Counted from the first letter of the stretch, positions 33,525 to 43,264 are shown. The stretch is 64,000 bases of DNA from Bacteroidota bacterium (GCA_016718825.1 JADKCL010000002.1:1-64000); one strand, 5' to 3'. Notes: generated from the letters alone by a model not told the origin. Made by a program: numbers and translations.

Positions 33525-34487
33525 ATGCGCCTTTTTAAAAAGCCGGTACTCTGCAATTATTACGTGACCTACCGCTGCAATGCGACCTGCAGCTTCTGTG
33601 ACATTTGGGAAAGGCCTTCTCCATATGTCACGTTGGAAAATGCCAGGGAAAACCTCACTGATCTTGCGAAGCTCGGGGTCAAGGTCATCGACTTCACGGG
33701 TGGCGAACCTTTGCTTCATCGACAGATCGTGGACTTGTTGGGAATTGCAAAATCCTTGGGGTTCATCACCACCCTCACCACCAACACGCTGTTGTATCCC
33801 AAAAATGCAGAGCGGCTTCAAGGATTGGTGGATATGCTTCATTTTTCGCTGGATTCAGTGGACCGGGCAAAACACAATGCCTCGAGAGGCGTCGATTGTT
33901 TTGACCATTTGCAGCGCAGCATCACACTTGCGCAGGAGCTTGGGGAGCAACCCGACATTCTTTTTACAGTCACCGATGAGAACGTCGCGGAAATTCCTGC
34001 CTTGTATCAGGAATATGTACAGGAGCAAAAGCTGCATGTGATTCTCAATCCCATGTTTGAATACAATTCCGTGGGGAAAAATCTGGATGAAGCCACACTT
34101 CAGTCGCTTTATGATTGGTCAAAGCAGCCTGGCATTTATCTGAATACCGCATTTTTGGACCTTCGCAAGCGCGGAGGGAACCAAATCAATGATCCAATAT
34201 GCAAGGCTGGCAGCACAACAATCGTGATCAGCCCGGAAAATGAATTGGTTTTGCCTTGTTATCACTTGGGATTAAAACAAGTTCCCATTGCAGGGAGGCT
34301 TTTTGAATTGTGGAAAAGCCAGGAAATTCAGTCCCAAATTGCAGAAGAAGGCCGGTTGCCTGGTTGTCAGGGCTGTGTCGTGAATTGCTATATGGAACCC
34401 TCCATGGCCGTTGAAACAGGCCCGTATTTTCTGAAATCAGCGGTTTCTACCCTTAAGTATGCATTGGAAAAATGGGTCTATGCGTAG
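33525..34487 (+). CDS. Radical SAM protein with SPASM-like C-terminus
   Basis: A 320-residue radical SAM enzyme. The [4Fe-4S] ligands are C18, C22 and C25 in YRCNATCSFCDIW. FTGGEPLLHR is the SAM-binding GGEP motif, and HFSLDSV lies on a later strand. The C-terminal third has cysteines at PICKAG, VLPCYH and PGCQGCVVNCYM, arranged as in SPASM/twitch domains that bind auxiliary clusters. No precursor peptide gene is seen beside it: the next gene is rpsO. Such proteins modify peptides or small molecules; this one's substrate is unknown. Cytoplasmic. Confidence 0.9.
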   Translation: MRLFKKPVLCNYYVTYRCNATCSFCDIWERPSPYVTLENARENLTDLAKLGVKVIDFTGGEPLLHRQIVDLLGIAKSLGFITTLTTNTLLYPKNAERLQGLVDMLHFSLDSVDRAKHNASRGVDCFDHLQRSITLAQELGEQPDILFTVTDENVAEIPALYQEYVQEQKLHVILNPMFEYNSVGKNLDEATLQSLYDWSKQPGIYLNTAFLDLRKRGGNQINDPICKAGSTTIVISPENELVLPCYHLGLKQVPIAGRLFELWKSQEIQSQIAEEGRLPGCQGCVVNCYMEPSMAVETGPYFLKSAVSTLKYALEKWVYA

Positions 34488-34538
34488 CAGAAACTCGACA
34501 TCTGTGCAGAATGTGAATGAGAGAAAGGTGAAAAACTT

Positions 34539-34569
34539 TTTGGATTATAATCCAATCTCCCTATATTTG
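34539..34569 (+). promoter_or_regulatory. Bacteroidete-type promoter of rpsO-pnp
   Basis: TTTG at 34539-34542, a 19-nt spacer, and TATATTTG at 34562-34569; a full match to the TTTG/TAnnTTTG consensus, 40 nt before the rpsO start. The spacer holds the palindrome GGATTATAATCC (34542-34553), which could be an operator. Confidence 0.75.
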
Positions 34570-34609
34570 CCGTTCGAATAAAAAGTAAGAATTTTAGACG
34601 TAAAGACGT

Positions 34610-34885
34610 ATGTACCTCAATACTGAGATCAAAAAAGAAATTTTCGGCAAATACGGCCACGGTCAAGTAGTGACTGAAACCGGTTCGCCAGAATCCCAAA
34701 TTGCCCTGTTTACATTCAGGATCAATCACCTCACGGATCACCTCAAGGCTCACAAGAAAGACGTTAGCACCCGTGCAGGATTGCTTCGCTTGGTAGGTAA
34801 GAGAAGACGGTTGTTGAACTATTTGATGAAAAACGACATCGTGCGTTACCGTGCCGTCATCAAAGAATTGGGAATTAGGAAGTAA
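34610..34885 (+). CDS. rpsO: 30S ribosomal protein S15 (uS15)
   Basis: A 91-residue primary rRNA-binding protein of the small-subunit platform. The conserved region TGSPESQIALFTFRINHLTD (24-43) and the H-x-K-D-x-x-R-x-G-L-L-R-L-V-x-K-R-R-x-L-L-x-Y-L signature (from about residue 48) are complete. It is placed 49 bp before pnp, the same gene order as in many bacteria, where PNPase and S15 are coregulated. Confidence 0.98.
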   Translation: MYLNTEIKKEIFGKYGHGQVVTETGSPESQIALFTFRINHLTDHLKAHKKDVSTRAGLLRLVGKRRRLLNYLMKNDIVRYRAVIKELGIRK

Positions 34886-34934
34886 TTCCTTTTTCTTTTT
34901 TAGTACCTCCCAAGTTCAACGAAGTTAAAATCGA

Positions 34935-37211
34935 ATGGCACATATAGTGAAGACGATCACTTTGCCCAACGGCAAGGAGATTCATATTGAGACGGGTCGT
35001 CTTGCCAGACAGGCAGACGGCGCCGTTGTCGTGCGTTGTGGTGATACCATGCTGTTGGCGACTGTGGTTTCCTCCAAAGAAACCAAAGACGTTGATTTCC
35101 TCCCACTTACCGTGGAATACAAGGAAAACTTTGCAGCTGCTGGCAAAATTCCAGGTGGCTTCTTCAAACGCGAAGGCCGCTTGGGCGAAAGTGAAATCCT
35201 CACTTCCCGGTTGATTGACCGTGCCTTGCGTCCGCTTTTCCCAGATGACTATCACGCAGAAGTGCAAGTGATGGTGCAGCTGATTTCTGCTGATGAAGAA
35301 GAACAAGCCGACGGCTTGGCCTGCTTCGCAGCAAGTGCAGCCATCATGGTAAGCGATATTCCTTTTCCTGATGCAGTTTCTGAAGTGCGTGTTGGCTTGA
35401 AAGATGGCAAGTTCATCATCAATCCTACCCGTAGCGAAATGGCCGGTTTGGAAATGGACATCATCGTCGCTTGCACCAATGACTCGATCATGATGGTGGA
35501 AGGTGAGATGAAGGAAGTTTCTGAAGAAACCCTCTTGAACGGCATGATCGCCGGTCACGAGTCTTGCCGTGCCATGAATGCAGTACAAGATCAGCTCCGC
35601 GCTGAACTTGGCCTGACGATCCGCCCCTACGATACCTACGATCCAACCCCTGAATTTGTCGCCAAGGCAACCGCCCTTGTCACCGACAAAATTCGTGTGG
35701 TGACTGACTCACTCGCCCCTAAGCAGGAGCGGAGTGCGCAGATCGACGCGATTAAAAAGGAGATGATCGAGGCGATGAGCGAAGGCATCACCGACAAAGA
35801 CGAATTGACCAAAATCAAGAACCACGCTGGACTGGTGTTCAAAAACGCCCAAAAAGATGTGGTTCGTGGCAAAGCTTTGAAAGAGCGTATGCGCTTGGAT
35901 GGACGTGGTCTTGCAGACATCCGTCCAATTTGGGGCGAAGTCGGCTATCTGCCACGCAGCCACGGCAGCGCGATTTTCACCCGTGGTGAAACGCAAAGCC
36001 TTTGTACCACCACTTTGGGTACCAAATTGGATGAGCAGACCATCGACCGCGTGACGGAAGAGGGCAAAAAGCGTTTCATCCTCCACTATAACTTCCCTCC
36101 ATTCAGCACAGGTGAATCCAAGCCTTTGCGCGGTCCAGGCCGTCGCGAAATCGGTCACGGTAACCTTGCTGAGCGTGCACTCAAAATGATGATGCCAGAA
36201 GGATACGACTACACGGTACGTATCGTTTCTGATATTCTCGAATCCAATGGTTCCAGCTCGATGGCCTCCGTTTGCGGTGGTTGTATGTCGTTGATGGATG
36301 CAGGTGTTCCAGTCATTCGCCCGGTTTCCGGCATTGCGATGGGCTTGATCACCGATAAAAAGACCGGCGAGTTTGCTGTTTTGAGCGATATCTTGGGTGA
36401 CGAGGATTTCATCGGTGACATGGACTTCAAAGTCGCAGGCACCACCAATGGACTCACCGCTTGCCAGATGGACATCAAGATTCGTGGCCTGAGCTACGAT
36501 ATCGTCCGCACAGCACTTGAGCAAAGCAAAGCAGGGCGCGCCCACATCTTGCAAGAGATGTTGAAAGTGATCCCTGAGCCTAAGAAGGAATTGTCTCCTT
36601 ATGCGCCACGCATCGAGGTGATCGAAATCCCCAACGATATGATCGGTGCGGTGATCGGCCCAGGTGGAAAGATCATTCAGGAAATGCAGCGTGTTACCGG
36701 AGCCACGATCAACATCGAGGAAATCGGCAACAAAGGCGTCGTAACCATCTATTCAACGGAGTTGAAAAGCTTGGAAGCTGCGCGTAAGATGATCAAAAAC
36801 ATCGTTGCAGAACCTGAAATCGGTGAAGTCTACATGGCGAAGGTCAAATCCATCAAGGATTTTGGCGCATTCGTCGAGTACATGCCTGGCAAGGAAGGTT
36901 TGCTTCACATCTCCGAGATTTCCTACGAGCGTCTCGCGTCCATGGACGGCGTGCTTGAGGTCGGTCAGGACATTGAAGTGAAGCTTGTGGGTGTCGATGA
37001 AAAGTCTGGCAAGGTCAGGTTGAGCGCCAAGGCGCTGTTGCCAAAGCCTGAAGGCTATGTCGAGCGTCCAGAACGTGGCGAGCGTGGCGAACGCGGCGGT
37101 GATCGTGGTGGCGACAGAGGTGGCCGTCGTGACGACCGTGGTGGTGATCGCCGTGGCGGTGGTGGTGGCGGTGGAGACCGTCGTGGTGGTGGCGGATTTG
37201 ACCGTCGCTAA
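34935..37211 (+). CDS. pnp: Polyribonucleotide nucleotidyltransferase (PNPase)
   Basis: A 758-residue 3'-5' phosphorolytic exoribonuclease. It has two RNase PH-like domains (first: MAHIVKTITLPNGKEIHIET ...; second: MRLDGRGLADIRPIWGEVGY ... RGPGRREIGHGNLAERAL with the active-site DEDFIGDMDFKVAGT near residues 488-502), a KH domain with IGPGGKIIQEM (about 573-583) and an S1 domain (GEVYMAKVKSIKDFGAFVEY). After the S1 domain comes an unusually regular Gly/Arg/Asp-rich tail of about 45 residues, built of RGG/RGER/GGDRR units and ending GGFDRR. Such tails bind RNA and favour self-association. Cytoplasmic; probably cotranscribed with rpsO. Confidence 0.98.
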   Translation: MAHIVKTITLPNGKEIHIETGRLARQADGAVVVRCGDTMLLATVVSSKETKDVDFLPLTVEYKENFAAAGKIPGGFFKREGRLGESEILTSRLIDRALRPLFPDDYHAEVQVMVQLISADEEEQADGLACFAASAAIMVSDIPFPDAVSEVRVGLKDGKFIINPTRSEMAGLEMDIIVACTNDSIMMVEGEMKEVSEETLLNGMIAGHESCRAMNAVQDQLRAELGLTIRPYDTYDPTPEFVAKATALVTDKIRVVTDSLAPKQERSAQIDAIKKEMIEAMSEGITDKDELTKIKNHAGLVFKNAQKDVVRGKALKERMRLDGRGLADIRPIWGEVGYLPRSHGSAIFTRGETQSLCTTTLGTKLDEQTIDRVTEEGKKRFILHYNFPPFSTGESKPLRGPGRREIGHGNLAERALKMMMPEGYDYTVRIVSDILESNGSSSMASVCGGCMSLMDAGVPVIRPVSGIAMGLITDKKTGEFAVLSDILGDEDFIGDMDFKVAGTTNGLTACQMDIKIRGLSYDIVRTALEQSKAGRAHILQEMLKVIPEPKKELSPYAPRIEVIEIPNDMIGAVIGPGGKIIQEMQRVTGATINIEEIGNKGVVTIYSTELKSLEAARKMIKNIVAEPEIGEVYMAKVKSIKDFGAFVEYMPGKEGLLHISEISYERLASMDGVLEVGQDIEVKLVGVDEKSGKVRLSAKALLPKPEGYVERPERGERGERGGDRGGDRGGRRDDRGGDRRGGGGGGGDRRGGGGFDRR

Positions 37212-37258
37212 GCACTACCCAATTTTTGAAATAGAATTCCAGTAAGATCGCAAAGCAA

Positions 37259-38251
37259 ATGCGTGTACTAGTGACAGGTGGCGCAGGGTTCATTGGTTCA
37301 AATCTTGTCAAAGGTTTGCTCGCCGAGGGCCATGAAGTCAAAGTCTTGGATAACTTATGCACGGGACGGATCGAGAATATCGATCCGTTTCGTTTGTTAC
37401 CCAACTTCGAGTTTATCGAGGAGACCGTTGCAAAACGCGATCCTTTGAGGGCATTGATCGAATGGTCGGACCATGTCTACCATTTGGCCGCCCCCGTCGG
37501 GGTGAAGTACATCATGGACAATCCCGTGATTACGATCCTCGACAACGTGCGGGGCATTGACAATGTCATGGAGGCTGTGCATGAATTCAAGAAGCGGGTG
37601 ATGGTGGCCTCTACCTCAGAGGTTTATGGCCGTAGCTTGGACCTGCTCGATCCGACCCATTCGCGCAAGCTCAAGGAAGACGATTACCGCGTCGAGGGTT
37701 CGACGCAAAATCATCGCTGGGCCTACGCCAATACCAAGTCCATGGATGAATTCCTGGCATTGGCTTATTACAAGCAATTTGGAACCGAAGCCGTCATTGT
37801 GCGGTTTTTCAATACCGTTGGACCTGATCAACTTTCCAATTTCGGCATGGTGATTCCCAACTTCGTTGAAAAGGCGTTGCGTGGTGAAGAAGTGCTCGTT
37901 TTTGGATCCGGAGAGCAAAAGCGCAGCTTTTTGCATGTCAATGACGCGATTCGGGCCGTACGCGGGCTGATGGATACCGGAAAAGGGATTGGCAGGGTCT
38001 TTAACGTCGGAAATCCATTCGAAGTGTCCATGAATGAACTTGCGACCCGCATTATTGCCAAAACAGGCGGTAACAGCGTGCTCAAGCATATCAGCTACCA
38101 AGAGGCCTATGGAGGCGGATTTGAGGACATGATGCGTCGTACAGCCGATATCGGATTGCTCAAAGAAACGCTCGGATTCGAAATCGAATACGACCTTGAC
38201 CGAATATTGGACGACGTCATTGCACGCAAGCGTACGTTGATGCATGCTTGA
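37259..38251 (+). CDS. NAD-dependent sugar-nucleotide epimerase/dehydratase
   Basis: A 330-residue extended-SDR protein. The Rossmann motif GGAGFIGSNLVKGLL (7-21) binds NAD. STSEVYG (about 118-124) and YANTK (about 156-160) carry the catalytic Ser/Thr and Tyr-Lys; VGPDQL and RSFLHVNDAI are later family motifs. It belongs to the UDP-glucose 4-epimerase / UDP-glucuronate decarboxylase group; the exact sugar cannot be told. The acyltransferase two genes downstream would fit a role in surface polysaccharide. No signal peptide. Confidence 0.9.
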   Translation: MRVLVTGGAGFIGSNLVKGLLAEGHEVKVLDNLCTGRIENIDPFRLLPNFEFIEETVAKRDPLRALIEWSDHVYHLAAPVGVKYIMDNPVITILDNVRGIDNVMEAVHEFKKRVMVASTSEVYGRSLDLLDPTHSRKLKEDDYRVEGSTQNHRWAYANTKSMDEFLALAYYKQFGTEAVIVRFFNTVGPDQLSNFGMVIPNFVEKALRGEEVLVFGSGEQKRSFLHVNDAIRAVRGLMDTGKGIGRVFNVGNPFEVSMNELATRIIAKTGGNSVLKHISYQEAYGGGFEDMMRRTADIGLLKETLGFEIEYDLDRILDDVIARKRTLMHA

Positions 38252-38310
38252 TAATGAGCAGTTTGTAGTTTGTTCTTCTGTTAAATTGAATCTCGATCAT
38301 TCCGAAATGT

Positions 38311-38634
38311 ATGCAGCCCATGTTTGAAAACGCAGCGCTCATCAAAATCGCAGAAGATGTCGTGAGCAGGGAAGAGGAGCAGTCCCATTTAGAGGAAACC
38401 GGAATGGAATTGGTCCATTTCGATTTCGAAATAACAAAAGCCGAACAACCGATTCTTTACTCAGGCAGGGGCGGGGACTACTACAAATTCAACTTCGAAT
38501 ACCAGTTGACATCGTTGGACGAGTCCGGACTCGACAGCCCTGAGGATACTGTCCGGAAATTCAAGCGCTCCGTGCGACTTACGGCGGAAGGAAAAGTCTC
38601 TGCGATTGGCGAACGCGTGGAGATTTTGGACTGA
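38311..38634 (+). CDS. Small protein of unknown function
   Basis: A 107-residue acidic soluble protein without signal peptide, membrane helix or cysteine. The sequence alternates hydrophobic and charged residues in a way suggesting a small alpha/beta domain (FDFEITKAEQPILYSG, YYKFNFEYQLTSLDESGLDS). No family recognised. It lies in the same orientation between the epimerase and the acyltransferase with gaps of about 60 and 52 bp, which suggests, but does not prove, a common transcript. Confidence 0.65.
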   Translation: MQPMFENAALIKIAEDVVSREEEQSHLEETGMELVHFDFEITKAEQPILYSGRGGDYYKFNFEYQLTSLDESGLDSPEDTVRKFKRSVRLTAEGKVSAIGERVEILD

Positions 38635-38686
38635 CAAGCTGCTATCTTGCAATGGTTCATTGCTGCGGCGAGGACCAATTTGCTGA

Positions 38687-39844
38687 ATGGCGAGTTCGAC
38701 ACGACAACTTTTGATGGACACGAAGATTCCGGCCTTGGACGGAGTTAGGGGAATCGCCATTTTTCTGGTGCTGACTTATCATTTTGGCCTGCTCCGCTTC
38801 GGTTGGCTCGGCGTCGGATTGTTTTTTGCACTTTCGGGGTATTTGATCACCAATTTGTTGCTTGAAACGAAGGAGATGCGGCTTTCCTCATACTTAGGGA
38901 GGTTCTATTGGCGGCGTTTCCTTCGAATCTTCCCCTTGTATTTTGGGTTTGTGTTGGCGGTGACGCTGGTTTATTTGGCCACGGGTTGGCCAAGTGGTGT
39001 CGGCGAACAATTCCCATGGTTGGCGACATTCACCTACAATTTTTACATGGGACTGGAGCATCAGGCAGGCCTGCAGCAGGTGTTTCATGTTTTGTGGAGC
39101 ATCTCCACGGAGGAGCAATACTATCTCATTTGGCCATTGGTGGTTTGGCTGTTGCCAAGAAAATGGCTGACGGTCATTGTTTTGTTGTTGATTTTTGCTG
39201 CGCCGGTTATTCGGTTCTACGAGCCGGATTGGGTGAGGAGTCTCGGAATCGTCGTCGCCTCGGAAGGGAAACTTATCTATTATTTTCCATTTGGGCAGGT
39301 GGATGCTTTTGCGATCGGCGCCTTGATCGCCTTGGCCAAGAATGCTCCCTGGAAGAGAAAGGCAATGTGGTGGGGACTTGCATTGATGATTCCCGCCGTT
39401 GCCGTGATCGTACGTCAACTCTTCTTGAGTATAGGACCGAATGGAATTCCCATGCCAATCCACCTTGGATTCCCGGTGAATTCAGTTGAGGATGGATTCC
39501 ATATTTGGGGCTATACCGCAGGTTATCTGGCCTTCGGCGGCCTTCTGATCCTGGTCTTATTCGGTGGGCCAAGTCTCTGGATCCGCAAATTCACCGAATG
39601 GGGACCCGCCCGCTGGTTGGGGAAAATTTCGTTTGGGCTTTATGTTTTTCATTGGCCGCTGCTGCTTGCAATGGAATTGATTTGGCCACTTTCGGAGAAT
39701 CTCATCATCCGAATACTTCAGTTTTGTGTGTATGGCTTTGTGCTCTCGGCCCTTGCCTGGGCGAGTTATACGTTTTATGAATCTTGGTTTCTGAGGAAAA
39801 AGAACCTTCTTTTTGCTGAAGCAGAAGCTGCTATTCGACGATAA
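38687..39844 (+). CDS. Acyltransferase 3 family membrane protein (OafA/YrhL-like)
   Basis: A 385-residue polytopic membrane protein. The N-terminal PALDGVRGIAIFLVLTYHF (residues about 15-33) has the R-G and catalytic histidine of acyltransferase-3 proteins. GLFFALSGYLITNLLL, RRFLRIFPLYF and LWSISTEEQYYLIWPL are the other conserved blocks. About ten hydrophobic segments. These enzymes O-acylate lipopolysaccharide, exopolysaccharide or wall glycans from the cytoplasmic membrane. There is no C-terminal SGNH domain. Its 3' end overlaps the convergent subtilase gene by 14 bp. Confidence 0.9.
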   Translation: MASSTRQLLMDTKIPALDGVRGIAIFLVLTYHFGLLRFGWLGVGLFFALSGYLITNLLLETKEMRLSSYLGRFYWRRFLRIFPLYFGFVLAVTLVYLATGWPSGVGEQFPWLATFTYNFYMGLEHQAGLQQVFHVLWSISTEEQYYLIWPLVVWLLPRKWLTVIVLLLIFAAPVIRFYEPDWVRSLGIVVASEGKLIYYFPFGQVDAFAIGALIALAKNAPWKRKAMWWGLALMIPAVAVIVRQLFLSIGPNGIPMPIHLGFPVNSVEDGFHIWGYTAGYLAFGGLLILVLFGGPSLWIRKFTEWGPARWLGKISFGLYVFHWPLLLAMELIWPLSENLIIRILQFCVYGFVLSALAWASYTFYESWFLRKKNLLFAEAEAAIRR

Positions 39845-42800
39845 TCTTTTTGCTCCTTATCCCGCCTCCATCTTGGACGGTGAGAATGTACATGCCTGCG
39901 GCAATGCTGCTCAGGTTCATCGTCGATTCCAAAACGTGGTCAAGCTTTTGGTGTGTTTCGTCCAGCAGCTTGCGACCTGTCACATCCGATAAGGAGATGG
40001 AGATTTCGCCCATGGAGTCATTTTCCAGCTTAATCCTCACCCTATCCTTTGCAGGATTGGGATAAACCGTCAGGTTGCCCAAATCGATTGGATGAACGAT
40101 GCCCACAACCGTATCGACAACGACGGAAAAACAAGCAGTAACAGCACAGGTTCCATTTCCAACGGTCAAGCAGACATTGTAAACCCCTGGTTGGGTGAAG
40201 GCATGAACGGCCGTACTCGTGATTGGGCATTCCGTGGAACCATCGCCCCAGTTCCAGCACCATTCGATGGCAGCGGGGCTGGTGCTGGTAAAAGTCACGG
40301 TATCTCCAACGAATATTTGCGTAGGGTTTATCGTATAGGTTGGCCCAATTGCCGCGCTAAGCGTCACTGAAATGCGGTCATAGTCCTCGCAACCCGTGCC
40401 ATTCGTCGTCTTGACCCAATACTCGCCGGTCGTAGCCGATATCGTCTGCGAAGTTGCCCCGGTATTCCAGAGGTAGCTGTTGAATCCAGCGCCTGCGTCA
40501 AGCGTGACCGAATTTGGATTGGTGCAATTCAAAATGTCAGGTCCCAGATCGGTCTGAGGATTCATTCCGCCACGAACCACGCACCAATACTTGTCGAAGG
40601 CTGCTTGACGGGCGTTGCGCATGCCTTGCAAACTGTCGCCCAGCAAAATCGCAAAGGCCACGACATGGCTGTCACCTGCTGCAATGCTGAAGGGGCCGGC
40701 CCCTGCAAATTGCGCCACATTGGCTGGACCCAATTCGGCACCCGTCGGCGGACTCGTCAAGGCTGCCCACTTGTCGGCTGTAGTATATCCCCAAGTGGTT
40801 GTATTACAGGCAAATCCTCGCAGACTGTCGGGAGTAAGCAGCGAAACGCCGATGTCCCAGAGAGACACCCACGTGGTATCCATGTTGTAGATGGTGCGGG
40901 AACCAGGGTCATAATGACTTCTGTTTTGAGAGCGCCAGAATCCGTCGAGGTCAAAATACATTCCTGCATAAAGTCCATTCTGCGTGGAACCGGTGGTGTT
41001 TTTGAGGGTGTATTCTTGGATAATGTAGTTGTCATCGCCTTCCATGCTCCATTGATAGCTGCGCTGTGTGACATTCACGCCGATGGCGTTTCCGCCGGCG
41101 CCTGCATCACTGAAGGTCGTCTGGGCCTCCACATCAGCGAGCACCCCGCCATTCGTTTTCTGAATCGGATCGACATTCGTGAAGTGAACGTCGCCACCAC
41201 CCAAGGCATTTTCAATGTTGTTGGAAACATGGCTTGCATCCTTTCCTACCAAAAAGCCAGCGTCATTCATGAGGCTGCCGACCCCATCCGCCAGCAAGCC
41301 CAAACCTTTGTTCAGGGCCGGAAAGCTCGTAAATCCCCACCGACCTCGCCCATCGACGGAGGTTTCTATGCGATTGGCGTCAAGATTGACATAAGCCGGT
41401 TGGACCTTGATGCCGTAATATTCCCAATCGGAGTAGCCATTTCCTGTGTACCCAAACCTCAAATAGCCAAGTACCCCCACGGCAGCTGTAGAACGGATCA
41501 CAACTTTAAACGGACAAACCCAAGTACTGACGGTGTCCAAGGTGCCGACCGTTCCCGCATAGGCGGAACCATGCACAATCTCAAAATCTCCAAAATTGGG
41601 AGTTGTAACTGTGATTTGAAGGTTGTTGACGGGTTCAAGAAAGTTCGCGAACCGCACGCGAACGTCCACCGTGTCACCTGCATTCAACTGTCCGTCTTCG
41701 GTATCATACAGCACTTCGACCGCACGAACCGCAGGCCCTGAATAGGTCAGTGCTCCCAGTGCATCTGACCTTCCCTTGCCCATTTGTTCAAACCGGTTGT
41801 TGGAATTGAGCACGTAGACATTCTCATCAGCCCCCATTCTCACCATTTGGCCCACTTGCTGCATATTGAGGTTGGGGAAGTGTTCTTTGACCAATCCTGC
41901 GATGCCACAGACGATGGGTGCACCAAGAGAAGTGCCCGTTGCAACGTAAGTGCCAACGTCAGTTGTGGTGGTCCTGATATCGCGCGATGGGGCGCAGACA
42001 TCGGCAAAATAGCTGAAGGTAGACCCGAAATTGGCGCTACTGGACCAGTAGGCATCGTTCTGTTGCGTTCCAGGGACCGAAAGCACTTTTGGATAACTTG
42101 CAGGGTAGAAATTGATGTATTGTGGTGTATTGCCGGCTGCGCCAACCACAAGCACGTCTTTGTTGATCGTTGCGTACCGAATTGCCTCCTCGCACATCCG
42201 GCATTCACCGCCTCCACCGCCGCCCCAACTCAGGTTCATGATGTCCACGCCCATGTCGGCAGCGTACACGATGCCTTGGTAGCCCCTGTAAATCAGCGGA
42301 CTCTCGTTGATAGACACCTTTACGGGTAGCAATTTGCAATTGAACCCAATCGCAGCCACATCGAGTCCGTTGTTCGTGAAGGCAGCCGCGGCTCCTCCGA
42401 CGAGCACACCGTGGTCGGATCCTGCTGCGATTCCGGCCCATTGGGCGCTGCTGTCGCCATAAGAACCCCAAATATCACCTCCGAAGTCCCATCCACGGTA
42501 ATCGTCGACATAACCGTTATTGTCATTGTCGAGTCCGTCGGCGGGGTCTGCCCAGTTGTATTTGATTTTTGGCGCGTAGTCCGGGTGAAAATAGGAACAC
42601 CCGGTGTCAATGATGCCAATGACCACGGAACTGTCCCCTTTGCTAATGTCCCAAGCTTCCCGTGCATGGATCAAATTCAGGTAATACTGTGAACCCGTAT
42701 CGGGGTCATTGGGATCAAACAACGGTTTGTAAACGTAGGAAGGCTCGGCATATTCAACGATACCCGTTTCAAGCAGGAGGTTGACCGCATCCTCGATGCC

Positions 42801-43160
42801 AATCTGTAAGGAATAATCCAATTCGTAGATCAGGCTGAGGTCCGCGAGTCGTTCTCCAAGGACGTTGAAGGATTCGCTTGGCGGTGCCGACTTGGGGAAT
42901 GACTTCTGAATTCCCGTAGCTTGAAGCTCACGGGTATAAAGATCCAACGCAGGAATTGCCACCTGATTTTCCGAACATGCCGACCGGTATTGTTCCTTGA
43001 CTTTGAAGATGATTTTGGATTGCCAATAATCTTCAGGTCCAATGCCTGCAGGTAGTTGAAATGCTTTCCGTTTGGAATGGAGGGAAGCATTGCCCTGCGC
43101 AACGGTCAGGCAGGGGAGAAGCAGCAAGAAAACGAGAGTGGCAACGCAAATATTCTTCAT
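39831..43160 (-). CDS. T9SS-sorted subtilisin-like (S8) protease with PKD domain
   Basis: A 1109-residue secreted protease. Signal peptide to about residue 21 (CLTVAQG), an inhibitor-like propeptide, then the S8 domain with the catalytic triad D185 (IGIIDTGCSY), H250 (SDHGVLVGG) and S411 (GTSLGAPIV), plus the oxyanion N344 (AAGN). The region 460-870 is beta-rich. A T-G-A-T-S-Q-T-I module near 910 and a PKD domain (WNWGDGSTECPI ... HAFTQPGVYNVCLTV, about 950-1005) follow. The C-terminus (LTVYPNPAKDRVRIKLE ... SDVTGRKLLDE ... IRSKKIIVE) is the sorting domain. Probably a nutrient-scavenging or surface-processing protease outside the cell. Confidence 0.94.
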   Translation of the reverse strand: MKNICVATLVFLLLLPCLTVAQGNASLHSKRKAFQLPAGIGPEDYWQSKIIFKVKEQYRSACSENQVAIPALDLYTRELQATGIQKSFPKSAPPSESFNVLGERLADLSLIYELDYSLQIGIEDAVNLLLETGIVEYAEPSYVYKPLFDPNDPDTGSQYYLNLIHAREAWDISKGDSSVVIGIIDTGCSYFHPDYAPKIKYNWADPADGLDNDNNGYVDDYRGWDFGGDIWGSYGDSSAQWAGIAAGSDHGVLVGGAAAAFTNNGLDVAAIGFNCKLLPVKVSINESPLIYRGYQGIVYAADMGVDIMNLSWGGGGGGECRMCEEAIRYATINKDVLVVGAAGNTPQYINFYPASYPKVLSVPGTQQNDAYWSSSANFGSTFSYFADVCAPSRDIRTTTTDVGTYVATGTSLGAPIVCGIAGLVKEHFPNLNMQQVGQMVRMGADENVYVLNSNNRFEQMGKGRSDALGALTYSGPAVRAVEVLYDTEDGQLNAGDTVDVRVRFANFLEPVNNLQITVTTPNFGDFEIVHGSAYAGTVGTLDTVSTWVCPFKVVIRSTAAVGVLGYLRFGYTGNGYSDWEYYGIKVQPAYVNLDANRIETSVDGRGRWGFTSFPALNKGLGLLADGVGSLMNDAGFLVGKDASHVSNNIENALGGGDVHFTNVDPIQKTNGGVLADVEAQTTFSDAGAGGNAIGVNVTQRSYQWSMEGDDNYIIQEYTLKNTTGSTQNGLYAGMYFDLDGFWRSQNRSHYDPGSRTIYNMDTTWVSLWDIGVSLLTPDSLRGFACNTTTWGYTTADKWAALTSPPTGAELGPANVAQFAGAGPFSIAAGDSHVVAFAILLGDSLQGMRNARQAAFDKYWCVVRGGMNPQTDLGPDILNCTNPNSVTLDAGAGFNSYLWNTGATSQTISATTGEYWVKTTNGTGCEDYDRISVTLSAAIGPTYTINPTQIFVGDTVTFTSTSPAAIEWCWNWGDGSTECPITSTAVHAFTQPGVYNVCLTVGNGTCAVTACFSVVVDTVVGIVHPIDLGNLTVYPNPAKDRVRIKLENDSMGEISISLSDVTGRKLLDETHQKLDHVLESTMNLSSIAAGMYILTVQDGGGIRSKKIIVE

Positions 43161-43264
43161 ACAACGCCTTGGATATGCTATTGCTTAAAAATAGGGATAG
43201 ATGATTGTTTATACAAGTAAATTGAAGGACGATGGAAACGCATAGCGAAAGTCTGTCGGCTGTA

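Noticed and set aside
35709..36554. 281-codon open frame on the minus strand
   Set aside because: Antisense to pnp; no protein-like features.
40605..41741. 378-codon open frame on the plus strand
   Set aside because: Antisense to the subtilase gene; no start context, no recognisable domain.
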